Part shown: positions 33,209 through 42,016 of the stretch, piece by piece
How positions within the stretch are numbered: the first letter of the stretch is position 1
How the letters are laid out: each line of letters opens with the position of its first letter
Assembly: GCA_002412795.1 (NCBI GenBank)
Contig: DHVS01000035.1
Location: forward strand, 57,605-121,604
Direction: 5' to 3'
DNA length: 64,000 nucleotides
Source: a bacterium UBP2_UBA5202
GTDB taxonomy: Bacteria; Edwardsbacteria; AC1; EtOH8
Notes under the pieces: generated by a model
The model's database searches: none
What the model was told of the DNA's origin: nothing
What the model saw: only the letters and a program-made list of their open reading frames with translations
Translations under genes and position numbers: made by a program

Positions 33209-33646
33209 TTAGTTATTTCCGTTGCCCGTTCCCGAGCCCGAACCCTGTCCCTGCCGGTTGCCGGAGCCGCCTTCCTGGGGAACCATGTTTCCGTTGCACT
33301 CGCCGGTCTGTTTCTTGGCCTTGGTGCGGGTCCGGGTCTTTTTCTGTTCTTTTTTCTGGAGTTTTTCCTGGTCGCCCACGCCGTTGCCGTCCGCATCCTT
33401 ATACTGGGCCTTGGTCTTGGTTTGCTCCTTTTTCTGAAGCTGCTTCTTTTCTCCGTCCCCGGAATCGGCCAAAACTCCCTGCTTTGCCTTTTGTTGGTTC
33501 TGGATCTGCAGTTGCTGCTCTTCTCCGGCATTCTGGGTCGAGATCTTGTTCTTAACGGCCAAAGAGTCGTTCTTCTCGGCCGATATGGCCGGCCCGGCCA
33601 GGGCTGCTATGGCCAGGACTAAAGCAATGTTGAGTATGGTTTTCAT
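33209..33646 (-). CDS. Small secreted Lys/Gln/Gly-rich protein
   Basis: A 145-residue protein with a signal peptide (M-K-T-I-L-N-I-A-L-V-L-A-I-A-A-L-A, cleavage after I-S-A). The mature part is low-complexity: repeated K-K-E-Q/K-K-K-E-Q clusters, then a Gly/Ser/Asn tail. A single D-A-D-G-N-G-V-G-D segment matches the calcium-binding loop pattern of thrombospondin type 3/dockerin repeats. Secreted or periplasmic; no enzyme domain. Strong ribosome site AGGAGG and a dedicated terminator suggest an abundant product. Confidence 0.75.
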   Translation of the reverse strand: MKTILNIALVLAIAALAGPAISAEKNDSLAVKNKISTQNAGEEQQLQIQNQQKAKQGVLADSGDGEKKQLQKKEQTKTKAQYKDADGNGVGDQEKLQKKEQKKTRTRTKAKKQTGECNGNMVPQEGGSGNRQGQGSGSGTGNGNN

Positions 33647-33799
33647 TTTTTCCTCCTTTTTAAATTTCCAAATTATTCTTGGTGATATAGATTAGATGCA
33701 AAAGCAGAGGCTTTGGTTCCCGGATGAAGAAGATTTTTACATAATTCCAAACCCCTCCTTGCGTTAAAGACCATAATATGGTATCATAATATTTCAAAG

Positions 33800-35722
33800 A
33801 TGTCAAATAAATACGATATAATAGTGATAGGCGGCGGGCACGCCGGAATAGAAGCCGCTTTGGCCTGCGCCAAAATGGGCCTGAGCACGGCGCTGTTCAC
33901 GATGTCTCTGGACAGGATCGGCTGGATGTCCTGCAATCCCTCCATCGGCGGGCTGGCCAAAAGCCAGCTGGTGAAAGAGATAGACGCGCTGGGCGGAGAG
34001 ATGGGGCTTTTGGCCGATGCCGCCGGCATCCAGTTCCGGATGCTCAATTTAAGCAAGGGTCCGGCGGTGTGGTCATTGCGGGCCCAATGCGACCGCCAGG
34101 TATATTCCACCGAAGCCAAAAAGGCATTGGAGTGCCAGGATAATCTGGAGATCAAACAGGGCACGGCCATCAGTTTGCTGGTGGACGAGGATAGCTCCGG
34201 CAAGACGATCCGGGGGATAGCGGCCGACGGCGGGCGGGAATTTTTTTGCCGGGCGGTGATAATCGCCACCGGAACTTTTTTGAACGGACTGATCCACATC
34301 GGCCCCAAAACCTTTCCCGCCGGCAGGGCGGGGGAGCCGGCCGCCACCGAAATATCTAAGTCGCTTACGGATAACGGGTTACGTATTGGCAGGCTTAAGA
34401 CTGGCACTCCGGCCAGGGTAAGTTCCCGGTCGGTTGATTTTTCCAGGATGTCCTTGCACCCGGGCGATGATGATCCCCAACGATTTTCCAACCGGACCGA
34501 AGTTTACGAGACCATCAGTCCCCGCACCGGGCAAAAAAGGAGGATCTGGCCGAAGCTGAAACAGGTGCCCTGCCATCTGACCAGTACCAACGAAGCCACC
34601 CACAAAATAATTCTGGAGAACATCGGAAGCTCGCCGCTGTACTCGGGAAAGATAAAAGGGATCGGCCCCCGCTACTGTCCCTCCATCGAGGACAAGGTGG
34701 TGCGTTTCTCCGGGCGCAGCCATCACCAGGTATTCATCGAACCGGAAGGGCTTGACACCGATGAATTGTACCTGAACGGAATTTCGTCTTCCCTGCCGGA
34801 GGAGGTGCAGGAAAAATTCATCCACAGCATCGCCGGGCTGGAAGAGGCCCGGATCATGCGTTTCGGATACGCCATAGAATACGACTACGTTTTTCCCACC
34901 CAGCTTTTCCCCACCCTGGAGACCAAGCAGATCCGGGGGCTTTACCTGGCCGGGCAGATCAACGGGACCTCGGGCTACGAAGAGGCCGCCGCCCAGGGGC
35001 TTTTGGCCGGGATCAACGCCGCCCTGAAAATAAAAGACACTGAGCCGCTGATCCTGGGCCGGGACCAGGCCTACATCGGGGTGCTGATAGACGACCTGGT
35101 GACCAAGGGCACCGAAGAGCCCTACCGGATGTTCACCTCGCGGGCCGAGCACCGGCTGCTGCTGCGCCAGGACAATGCCCCGGAAAGGCTGCTGCCAACG
35201 GGGCATCAGATAGGGCTGGTGGGCGAAGATGTCTGGGGCCGTTTTCAAAGCCGGCAGGACAAGATCAGCAGGGAATTGATCCGGCTGAGCCAGGAAACAG
35301 TATATCCGGAGCAGGCCAACGATATTCTGCAAACGCTTAATACTGCTCCGTTGTCCGGGGCTTGCCGGCTGGACGACATGCTGAAGCGCCCGGGAATAAG
35401 CTATGCATCCCTTCTGCCGCTGGACCAGCACCGACCGGAACTTGACCGGGAGATCACAGAGCGGGTGGAGATAGAGATAAAATATCAGGGCTACATCAAA
35501 AGACAGCGGGAGATGGCGGACAAGGCGGCGGAGTTGGAGCACAAGGCGGTACCGGCCGGTCTGGACTACTCCGCCGTTTACGGGCTGTCGGGGGAGGCCC
35601 GGCAAAAACTGGCGCTCATCAAACCGCTGTCCATCGGGCAGGCCACCCGCATCTCCGGGATCACCCCCTCGGACATCGGGGTTCTGCTGGTGCATTTGAA
35701 AAAAACAGGATCAGCCCGGTAA
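33800..35722 (+). CDS. mnmG: tRNA uridine-5-carboxymethylaminomethyl enzyme MnmG/GidA
   Basis: A 640-residue FAD enzyme that, with MnmE, modifies the wobble U34 of tRNAs. The dinucleotide motif V-I-G-G-G-H-A-G-I-E-A-A-L is at the N-terminus; G-P-R-Y-C-P-S-I-E-D-K and D-E-L-Y-L-N-G-I-S-S-S-L-P are GidA signatures; the C-terminal helical domain contains A-E-H-R-L-L-L-R-Q-D-N-A. Near-standard length. Located about 14 kb from dnaA rather than beside rsmG. No strong ribosome site is visible. Confidence 0.96.
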   Translation: MSNKYDIIVIGGGHAGIEAALACAKMGLSTALFTMSLDRIGWMSCNPSIGGLAKSQLVKEIDALGGEMGLLADAAGIQFRMLNLSKGPAVWSLRAQCDRQVYSTEAKKALECQDNLEIKQGTAISLLVDEDSSGKTIRGIAADGGREFFCRAVIIATGTFLNGLIHIGPKTFPAGRAGEPAATEISKSLTDNGLRIGRLKTGTPARVSSRSVDFSRMSLHPGDDDPQRFSNRTEVYETISPRTGQKRRIWPKLKQVPCHLTSTNEATHKIILENIGSSPLYSGKIKGIGPRYCPSIEDKVVRFSGRSHHQVFIEPEGLDTDELYLNGISSSLPEEVQEKFIHSIAGLEEARIMRFGYAIEYDYVFPTQLFPTLETKQIRGLYLAGQINGTSGYEEAAAQGLLAGINAALKIKDTEPLILGRDQAYIGVLIDDLVTKGTEEPYRMFTSRAEHRLLLRQDNAPERLLPTGHQIGLVGEDVWGRFQSRQDKISRELIRLSQETVYPEQANDILQTLNTAPLSGACRLDDMLKRPGISYASLLPLDQHRPELDREITERVEIEIKYQGYIKRQREMADKAAELEHKAVPAGLDYSAVYGLSGEARQKLALIKPLSIGQATRISGITPSDIGVLLVHLKKTGSAR

Positions 35723-35740
35723 AGCCACAAAACATTTTAC

Positions 35741-35769
35741 TTGATATTTTCGGTTAATTTTTGTATATT
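35741..35769 (+). promoter_or_regulatory. Predicted promoter of the OmpA-FecR gene
   Basis: TTGATA (35741-35746), 17 bp, TATATT (35764-35769). A leader of about 90 nt with AAGGAG 8 nt before the ATG follows. Confidence 0.65.
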
Positions 35770-35865
35770 ATAGTCACAGGAACCTTTGACAAATCACCGG
35801 TCCCCGGGAAGCCCAGAACGAAAAGAAAACATCCGACGCAACAAAAACCCTAAGGAGTTGTCATC

Positions 35866-37839
35866 ATGCGGAAAATCGCGCTGTTGTTGACCTTGGCCCT
35901 GCTGCCTGCCCTGCTTTTTGCCCAGGCCATCAAGTTTGAGTTCTCCAACATCCGGTTCAAAACAGGCTCGGCGGTGATAGAGACCGCCACCCTGCCGGCC
36001 TTGGACACCCTGGGCCAGTTCCTGATGCGTTCCGGGGCCAAGGTGGAAGTGGCCGGCCACACCGACAACGTCGGCAATAAAAAAACCAACCAAAGGTTGT
36101 CCCAGCAGCGGGCCCGGTCGGTCTGCAATTACCTGATCACCAAACACCGGATCGCTTCCTCCCAGCTGACGGCCAAGGGCTACGGCGACCTGATCCCGTT
36201 GGTGGCCAACCTGACCGAAGAATACCGGGCCAGGAACCGCCGGGTGGAAATAACGGTGCTCTCCAAGATCCGCACCGCCAGGCTGTCTTATCTCCAGGGC
36301 AATGTCTTTACCCGCAAGCAGGGCATCAGCCGCTTCCAGCCGGCCGCCGCTGGCCAGGTGCTGACCCTCCTTGACGAAGTGGTCACCGATTCCGCCGGCC
36401 GGGCCGAGATCACGTTTGACGACGGTTCCCGGGTGAGGCTGAACCCCGGCTCGGACCTAGTGATAGAGGAGCAGTCCTGGGAGACGGGAAACAAAAAGGC
36501 TCAGATCGGCCTGAACCTGATCGCCGGGAAAGCCTATGCCAGGATCAGCAAGCTGGGGGACAAAAAAGAAAGCTTCTGGCTGGGAACGCCGGCCGCGGTG
36601 GCCGGGCGGGGCACCGAATTTGTGGTGGAATCAAAGCCGGACCGGACCGCCCTGCTTTCGGTGTGGGAGGATAATGCGACGTGGCGGGGCCGGGCCGCCA
36701 ATTCTATAGACAAGCCGGTCGCGGCCGCCCAGGGAAGCCGCTGCCTGCCGGGCCAACACCCGGAGCTGGCGGAAAACCTGCCCAAGCCGCCCATGCCCAA
36801 AACCCCGGCGGCCAACGACACTTTTTTCTACAATCCGGACAAGCCCAAAAGCATAAAGTTTTCCTGGAACAAGATCGAGGGGGCCCGGACGCATCTGATA
36901 GTCGCCCGGGATTACGAGATGAGGGAGGTGGTGGCCGACATCATCACCGAAAAAGAATTCTTCAGCCTTAAACCGGGAAAGACCGACGACGTATTTTACT
37001 GGATGCTGACAGCCATAGATGAAATTGGGTTGGAAGGACAGCCTTGGCCCACCCGTACCCTGAGGCTGGTCCGCAAGATCGAGGGACCGGGGCTGCGGAT
37101 AGGGCGCCCCAAGATGGGCGAAAAAGTAAACCAGCTGAAACTGCTGGTGGACGGGTCCACCGACCTTAAAACGGAATTGACAGTCAACGGCAAGCCGGCC
37201 CTGCTTTCGGCTGCCGGTGATTTCAGCGAACTGGTGCTGCTGAAGGCCGGGGAAAACGTGATCACCGTGGCCGCCACCGACCGGGCCGGGAATGAAAGCG
37301 TTGCCAGCCTCAAGGTATTCTGCGCCCCCACCCCGACGGTGGATGTCTCCCTTTCCGGCGGGGTGCTTAAGCTGATGGGCGGCGAGGTGGATGCCTCGGC
37401 CCTGGGCGGGCTGGGCGGGATAAAACTGGTCTACAATCTTAACCGATTCTGGGGGCTGGGGGTGGCGGTCGGCTACGGCCAGGCCGGCCTCAATCCCATG
37501 GAATGGGAACTCAATGCCGACCAGTACAACACCACCGCGGTTCCGGCGGCGGCCCTGGGCCGCTTCATGATCCTGCCGGAATCCAAAATCACGCCGTTCG
37601 CCACGGTGGAGGCCGGGGCGGTGTTCTGGCAGAACAAGCTGTTAGAGGCGACCATAACCAGCGGCACCGCCATATTTGGGGCTTTGGGGGCCGGGGTAAA
37701 ATTTGCCGTCAGCGAAAGGGTCAGCATCCTGGCCGACGCCTCGGCCGGCTACATGATGGCCGACACGGTCAATGCCGGATCGGCAGACAAGAACAACCTG
37801 ATGGTCCGGGGCGGGGCGGGAGTGCTGTTCGGTTTTTAA
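35866..37839 (+). CDS. OmpA / FecR-domain / beta-barrel fusion protein
   Basis: A 657-residue envelope protein with a signal peptide (cleavage near A-Q-A). Residues about 22-130 are an OmpA peptidoglycan-binding domain with the diaminopimelate-binding Asp and Arg in A-G-H-T-D-N-V-G and L-S-Q-Q-R-A-R-S-V. Residues about 140-290 are a FecR domain (F-D-D-G-S-R-V-R-L-N-P-G-S, then G-T-E-F-V-V-E). Ig-like segments follow (T-V-N-G-K-P-A-L-L, A-T-D-R-A-G-N-E), and the last roughly 150 residues are strand-rich and end V-L-F-G-F like an outer-membrane barrel. The order is unusual, since OmpA domains normally follow the barrel. Probably anchors outer membrane to cell wall. Confidence 0.88.
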   Translation: MRKIALLLTLALLPALLFAQAIKFEFSNIRFKTGSAVIETATLPALDTLGQFLMRSGAKVEVAGHTDNVGNKKTNQRLSQQRARSVCNYLITKHRIASSQLTAKGYGDLIPLVANLTEEYRARNRRVEITVLSKIRTARLSYLQGNVFTRKQGISRFQPAAAGQVLTLLDEVVTDSAGRAEITFDDGSRVRLNPGSDLVIEEQSWETGNKKAQIGLNLIAGKAYARISKLGDKKESFWLGTPAAVAGRGTEFVVESKPDRTALLSVWEDNATWRGRAANSIDKPVAAAQGSRCLPGQHPELAENLPKPPMPKTPAANDTFFYNPDKPKSIKFSWNKIEGARTHLIVARDYEMREVVADIITEKEFFSLKPGKTDDVFYWMLTAIDEIGLEGQPWPTRTLRLVRKIEGPGLRIGRPKMGEKVNQLKLLVDGSTDLKTELTVNGKPALLSAAGDFSELVLLKAGENVITVAATDRAGNESVASLKVFCAPTPTVDVSLSGGVLKLMGGEVDASALGGLGGIKLVYNLNRFWGLGVAVGYGQAGLNPMEWELNADQYNTTAVPAAALGRFMILPESKITPFATVEAGAVFWQNKLLEATITSGTAIFGALGAGVKFAVSERVSILADASAGYMMADTVNAGSADKNNLMVRGGAGVLFGF

Positions 37840-37861
37840 TCACATGAATATGACCGGGGAA

Positions 37862-37899
37862 ACAAAAGCGGCCGTCTATTAAGACGGCCGCTTTTGTTC
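37862..37899. terminator. Bidirectional intrinsic terminator
   Basis: A perfect 17-bp stem (AACAAAAGCGGCCGTCT / AGACGGCCGCTTTTGTT) with an ATTA loop, between convergent genes ending at 37839 and 38000. Confidence 0.93.
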
Positions 37900-37999
37900 A
37901 TATTAAAGGTCCCAAGACATTTTGTCCGGAGTTATCATCCAAATCAAAACTGCGGCTCCGCTGTCCCAATTCCCGATGAAAAAAGGCGGCCTTCCGGAA

Positions 38000-40369
38000 T
38001 CAGAATTCAATAATTATCCCGGCGGTCAGGTTAAGGCCGTACTGGTAGATCGGCTTGCGCTTTCCGTCCCAGGTGTACTGGTATTCCCAGATGTTGGGGT
38101 AGTTGGTGAGGTTGTCGATCTCAAAATATGAGACCAGGCCCACCCGGTCCCAGAACCAGCGGCGCTGGGCATGGAAGTCCACCCGGTTGTACGGGTCCGC
38201 TCTCTCGGTGTTCAGCCGACCCTGCTCATCGATCTGCCACAGCCTCAGCTCGGGGTGCATGATCATCGGGGTGTAGGGCCGCCCCCCCAGATAGCGCCAG
38301 CGGATGGAATACTCGGTCTCGTCCCCCGGGAAAACGGGAATGACAGACAGGGGCAGGAACCACCATTTGTAGCGCATGTCCACATACCACAGCTGGTCAT
38401 TGAAATTGTTGCGGTATCCGGCGATGGCGGTGGCGATGTTCCGGTAGTCATAATCCCAGTCGTAATACGTGCCGGGATAGCGGGGGTCTTCCATTTGGGA
38501 GGTGGAGTAGGAGTAACTAAGGGTTCCCCAGAAGTTCTCCTTGACCTTTTTCTGCAGGAAGAGCTCCACCCCCTGGGAATAACCCTGCCCCTGATTGATG
38601 TAGACATTGGAACGGTCCGAGGGATCGGTCGTGGTCAGAACCTTTTGGATGGGAACTTTGCGGAAGGTCTTGTAATAGGCCTCAATGGTCCCCTTGATGT
38701 CCTCGGCAAAAATATGCTCCAGTCCGGCCACAAACTGATCGTTGTATTTGCTCTCCAGCCGGCGGTTGGCGGTATCTATTCCCAGCTGGTACCAGTCGGG
38801 CGGCTGGTAACAGCGGCCGTAGGAAAAGTTAAGAGAGGTGTTTTCAAAAATCTGGAAACTGGTCCCGGCCCGGGGCGAAATGTCCATCTGGGCGGTATAG
38901 TCCACATAATCGAAGCGCACTCCGCTGCGCAAGGTAAAAAATGAGACCGGCGTCCAGCTGTGCTGCAGGTAGCCGGCATAGCGCCAGGGCCAGGGATATT
39001 TATGGACCCGGAGGTCGTAAATGTAGCTGGTGGTGTCTGTCACCGCGCCGGTGTACGGGTCGTAGATCAGCATGGTGTCCGCCTTAAGCCAGATGTCATT
39101 GCTGACCAGGGTATTCCTGATCACAAAGCCCAGCCCGATTTCGTTCTTTTTGTCGGAAGAAAGATAAAACCCCATATCCATCTTAAAAGAGGTTTCGCCC
39201 TCGTTGGCGAAAGCCCGGTAAGTTTCAATTCCGCTGGTGTCGGCCTCGGTCTGGGTCCAGTTATTGAAGTTGCGGGAGACGGTGTGAATGGTGTATCCCT
39301 GGGGATATACCGTATGAAAACTGGCCCCCAAAGTATACTGCCAGGAATTGTAGTTTACAGAGTGCTGATAATCTTCCTTCAGGGCGTTTTCCAAATCCAG
39401 CCGGTAATCGTCAATGCCATAAAGAGCCAGCACCGTCAACTTATGCCGCGAATCGATGTCATAGGCATATTTGCCCTGAAGATTGGAATAATGGGGGATG
39501 CCGGTGATGCCGAAACGCGACCGGATAAAGGTGGGATAGCTTTTATGATAGGAAAGCAGAAAAGTAGAAACGGGATTCAGCGGACCCTCCCAGGTCAGGC
39601 CAAGCCCGGATATCCCGCCTTCGGCTTTGACCCGCTGTTTTTCGCTCAGGCCGTCCCGAAGCTTGATGTCCATCACCGAAGAGACCTTGTTGCCGTATTT
39701 GGCCGGAAAGGCCCCGGTAAAAAAATCCATCTGGCGGATGAAATCGGTGTTGATGATGCCCACCGCCCCGCCCGAAGCTCCCTGCTTGGAAAAATGATTG
39801 GGGTTGGGGACCTCAATATTATCCACGAGGAAAAGGTTCTCGCCGGCGTTCCCTCCCCGGACGATGATCTCGTTGTTCTGGTCGGCCACCGAAGCCACCG
39901 AGGGCAGGGCCTGCACCGCCCGTTGGACGTCGAAGTAGCCGCCGGGCTGGGCCGTGATCTCCTCAAAATCCATCCGATGGGAAGAGGATACGGCGTCCTT
40001 GGTCTTTTCAAAATAAGTGGACTTGACCACCATCCCGGACATGCTTAAGGGCTTTACCCCCAGGTCAATTTCCAGCAGGGTGGGCATGGCCGAGCGCACC
40101 AGCACCCGGTTCTTTAAGATGACCCTGTACCCCATCCGGCTGAAGCGCAGGTTGTAATATCCGGGGGGAAGATTGGAAACGGTAAAAATCCCCCCGCTGT
40201 CGCTGATGGCCCCGAAGGGGGTGTTGAGCAAGGTAACGGTTACTCCCATCACCGGCTCATGGTTGGCCTGGTCGTAAACCTTACCCTTGATGGAGCCGGG
40301 CAGGGCCAGGGCCGGGAGGCTTAGCAAAAGCATGGCCAAAACGGACCTAATTATCCGGACGCTTTTCAT
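38000..40369 (-). CDS. TonB-dependent outer-membrane receptor
   Basis: A 789-residue protein. A signal peptide is followed by a carboxypeptidase-regulatory-like domain (S-I-K-G-K-V-Y-D-Q-A-N-H-E-P-V-M-G-V, G-Y-Y-N-L-R-F-S-R-M-G-Y), then a plug (A-L-P-S-V-A-S-V-A-D-Q-N, I-I-V-R-G-G-N-A-G-E-N-L-F-L-V-D) and a 22-strand-type barrel ending A-G-I-I-I-E-F. It should import an unknown ligand using TonB energy; no TonB/ExbBD genes are in the window. GGAGG precedes the ATG. It is the last gene of a tight set with the Kelch lipoprotein and the MA-type peptidase (gaps about 18-21 bp), implying a joint role. Confidence 0.93.
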   Translation of the reverse strand: MKSVRIIRSVLAMLLLSLPALALPGSIKGKVYDQANHEPVMGVTVTLLNTPFGAISDSGGIFTVSNLPPGYYNLRFSRMGYRVILKNRVLVRSAMPTLLEIDLGVKPLSMSGMVVKSTYFEKTKDAVSSSHRMDFEEITAQPGGYFDVQRAVQALPSVASVADQNNEIIVRGGNAGENLFLVDNIEVPNPNHFSKQGASGGAVGIINTDFIRQMDFFTGAFPAKYGNKVSSVMDIKLRDGLSEKQRVKAEGGISGLGLTWEGPLNPVSTFLLSYHKSYPTFIRSRFGITGIPHYSNLQGKYAYDIDSRHKLTVLALYGIDDYRLDLENALKEDYQHSVNYNSWQYTLGASFHTVYPQGYTIHTVSRNFNNWTQTEADTSGIETYRAFANEGETSFKMDMGFYLSSDKKNEIGLGFVIRNTLVSNDIWLKADTMLIYDPYTGAVTDTTSYIYDLRVHKYPWPWRYAGYLQHSWTPVSFFTLRSGVRFDYVDYTAQMDISPRAGTSFQIFENTSLNFSYGRCYQPPDWYQLGIDTANRRLESKYNDQFVAGLEHIFAEDIKGTIEAYYKTFRKVPIQKVLTTTDPSDRSNVYINQGQGYSQGVELFLQKKVKENFWGTLSYSYSTSQMEDPRYPGTYYDWDYDYRNIATAIAGYRNNFNDQLWYVDMRYKWWFLPLSVIPVFPGDETEYSIRWRYLGGRPYTPMIMHPELRLWQIDEQGRLNTERADPYNRVDFHAQRRWFWDRVGLVSYFEIDNLTNYPNIWEYQYTWDGKRKPIYQYGLNLTAGIIIEF

Positions 40370-40390
40370 GTTGTCCTCCAGTTTGTTGGG

Positions 40391-41998
40391 TTAGCGTTTT
40401 GGGTCCAGGTCTAGCTGGTATTCCTCAACCGTCGCCAGTGGAAAAACATTGGCCCCGCCGATGGCATAAATACGATTGTTCAGGATAGCCGCTCCCAGGT
40501 AACCCCGGGGAGTCAGCATGTCGCTGCGGATCTCCCAGACATTGGTAAGGGGGTTGTATTTTCTGACTCTTTTTTGAACCATGCCATCGTACCCGCCCAG
40601 GACATAGATATTGCCGTTAATGGTATCAACCGCCAAGCCGCTGGCCGGGGCCATCATATTGCCGGCGCTGGTCCAGGTGTTGGACAGGGGGGAATAAACA
40701 TCTACGACCGGGTAATATTCGGGACCGCTAGTGCCGCCCAAAAGGTATATATTGTTGTTACCTACGGCCGTGGAGTAATAAAAACGTGAACGATATTCAG
40801 GAAGTATAGTTTTGATGTAGGAATATGAAGAGTCATAATAAACTTCTCCGGTGGCAGAGTCGGTATAACTGTGAACCATGATAGTATCCCACCAGCGGCC
40901 CGATGCGATATCATATTCCAGCACAAAATAGCTGGCTAGGGCATAGATCTTCCCGTTGACCGCTTGGGCGGTAAGAAGATCAAGCTTTTCCGGCATGGAA
41001 GCCAAGCTGTCCCAGGTGTCGCCGGCCGGATCGTATACGTCTACCTTATTGTAAAGATTGCCGTAGTTGTACCCGCCTAAAATATAGATATTATCGTTCC
41101 AAACCGCAGTGGCAAAATCAGTTCGGGGAAAGGGAATGCTGCGTTTAACGGTCCAATTGTCGGTTTGGGGGTCATATTCCACCACCTGATCTATCGGCCC
41201 CAATCCGTTCGTTCCACCAACCACATAAATCTTATCATTGATTGAGGCCGTGCCGAAACCAAAACGTCCGTACGGCAGACTGTTTTTAAAAACCCAGGGC
41301 GAGGTGCGGGTGGTAAAGCTGTAAACCGGGCCTTCGGTAAAAGCCCAGTGATTGTCGCGGACGATAACCCTCCAATAGTATTTGGTATCATAAGCCAAAC
41401 CGGTTTTCTCCAGGTAATTTTGTTGGAAGTACGGCTGATCTGCAGCCGGGAGCGCTGCAGTATTTCCCAAATAAAAATTATAATAGAGGGTATCGTCTCC
41501 GTTGGGGTCTGTGCAGGTCCATTTAAAATAGAGGGTGGGATATTCTCCGGCAGCACTGTTGGTCGGGGCCAGGTATACCGGAGCATATGGGGCCTGGTTG
41601 GAGTGGGGAAGGGTGGTAAAAGACCAGACCGGGCCGGCGGTGATAACTCCCTGGTTGTCTTTGGCGAAAACCTTCCAGCAGTAGGCGGTGTTGTAGCTTA
41701 ATCCGGTTAGAAAGTAACTGGGCGAAGTCAGGCCGGAGGCTATTTTGACCAAGGGGGGATTCAAGGTGTCCAGGTAGACGTCATAGGTCAACAAATCCCC
41801 GGAGTTGGGGTCGGTGGCAGTCCAGCGCAGGGTGACATCCAAAGTAGTGTGGTCGATGTTGGTGGCGCTGTCCGGGGGGTAGGGATTGAAGGGGGAATCG
41901 GGAGCATAGTCCACCTCCTCCGGCTTGCGCTTGGTGCAGGAGACAAGGGCTAGCGCCAACAAGGCCACCAGGGCCATAAGACAATATTTTCGCAACAT
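40391..41998 (-). CDS. Kelch-repeat lipoprotein with FN3 domains
   Basis: A 535-residue protein. The signal peptide has a lipobox L-V-S-C near residue 21, so it is membrane-anchored. Residues about 35-235 contain two fibronectin-III-like units (T-L-R-W-T-A-T-D-P-N-S-G-D, F-K-W-T-C-T-D-P-N-G-D-D with Y-W-R-V-I-V-R-D-N). The C-terminal half has about six Kelch units (N-D-K-I-Y-V-V-G-G, N-D-N-I-Y-I-L-G-G, N-N-I-Y-L-L-G-G, N-G-N-I-Y-V-L-G-G, N-N-R-I-Y-A-I-G-G), enough for a six-bladed propeller. It probably binds a protein or sugar at the cell surface, perhaps as partner of the TonB receptor that follows. GGAGGT precedes the ATG. Confidence 0.9.
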   Translation of the reverse strand: MLRKYCLMALVALLALALVSCTKRKPEEVDYAPDSPFNPYPPDSATNIDHTTLDVTLRWTATDPNSGDLLTYDVYLDTLNPPLVKIASGLTSPSYFLTGLSYNTAYCWKVFAKDNQGVITAGPVWSFTTLPHSNQAPYAPVYLAPTNSAAGEYPTLYFKWTCTDPNGDDTLYYNFYLGNTAALPAADQPYFQQNYLEKTGLAYDTKYYWRVIVRDNHWAFTEGPVYSFTTRTSPWVFKNSLPYGRFGFGTASINDKIYVVGGTNGLGPIDQVVEYDPQTDNWTVKRSIPFPRTDFATAVWNDNIYILGGYNYGNLYNKVDVYDPAGDTWDSLASMPEKLDLLTAQAVNGKIYALASYFVLEYDIASGRWWDTIMVHSYTDSATGEVYYDSSYSYIKTILPEYRSRFYYSTAVGNNNIYLLGGTSGPEYYPVVDVYSPLSNTWTSAGNMMAPASGLAVDTINGNIYVLGGYDGMVQKRVRKYNPLTNVWEIRSDMLTPRGYLGAAILNNRIYAIGGANVFPLATVEEYQLDLDPKR

Positions 41999-42016
41999 GG
42001 TACTACCTCCGAAAAT

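Noticed and set aside
33771..33792. Leaderless-type promoter of mnmG (TAATAT 8 nt before the ATG)
   Set aside because: The -10 candidate is weak and the -35 position reads TTAAAG; direct CATAATAT repeats here give several equally poor choices.
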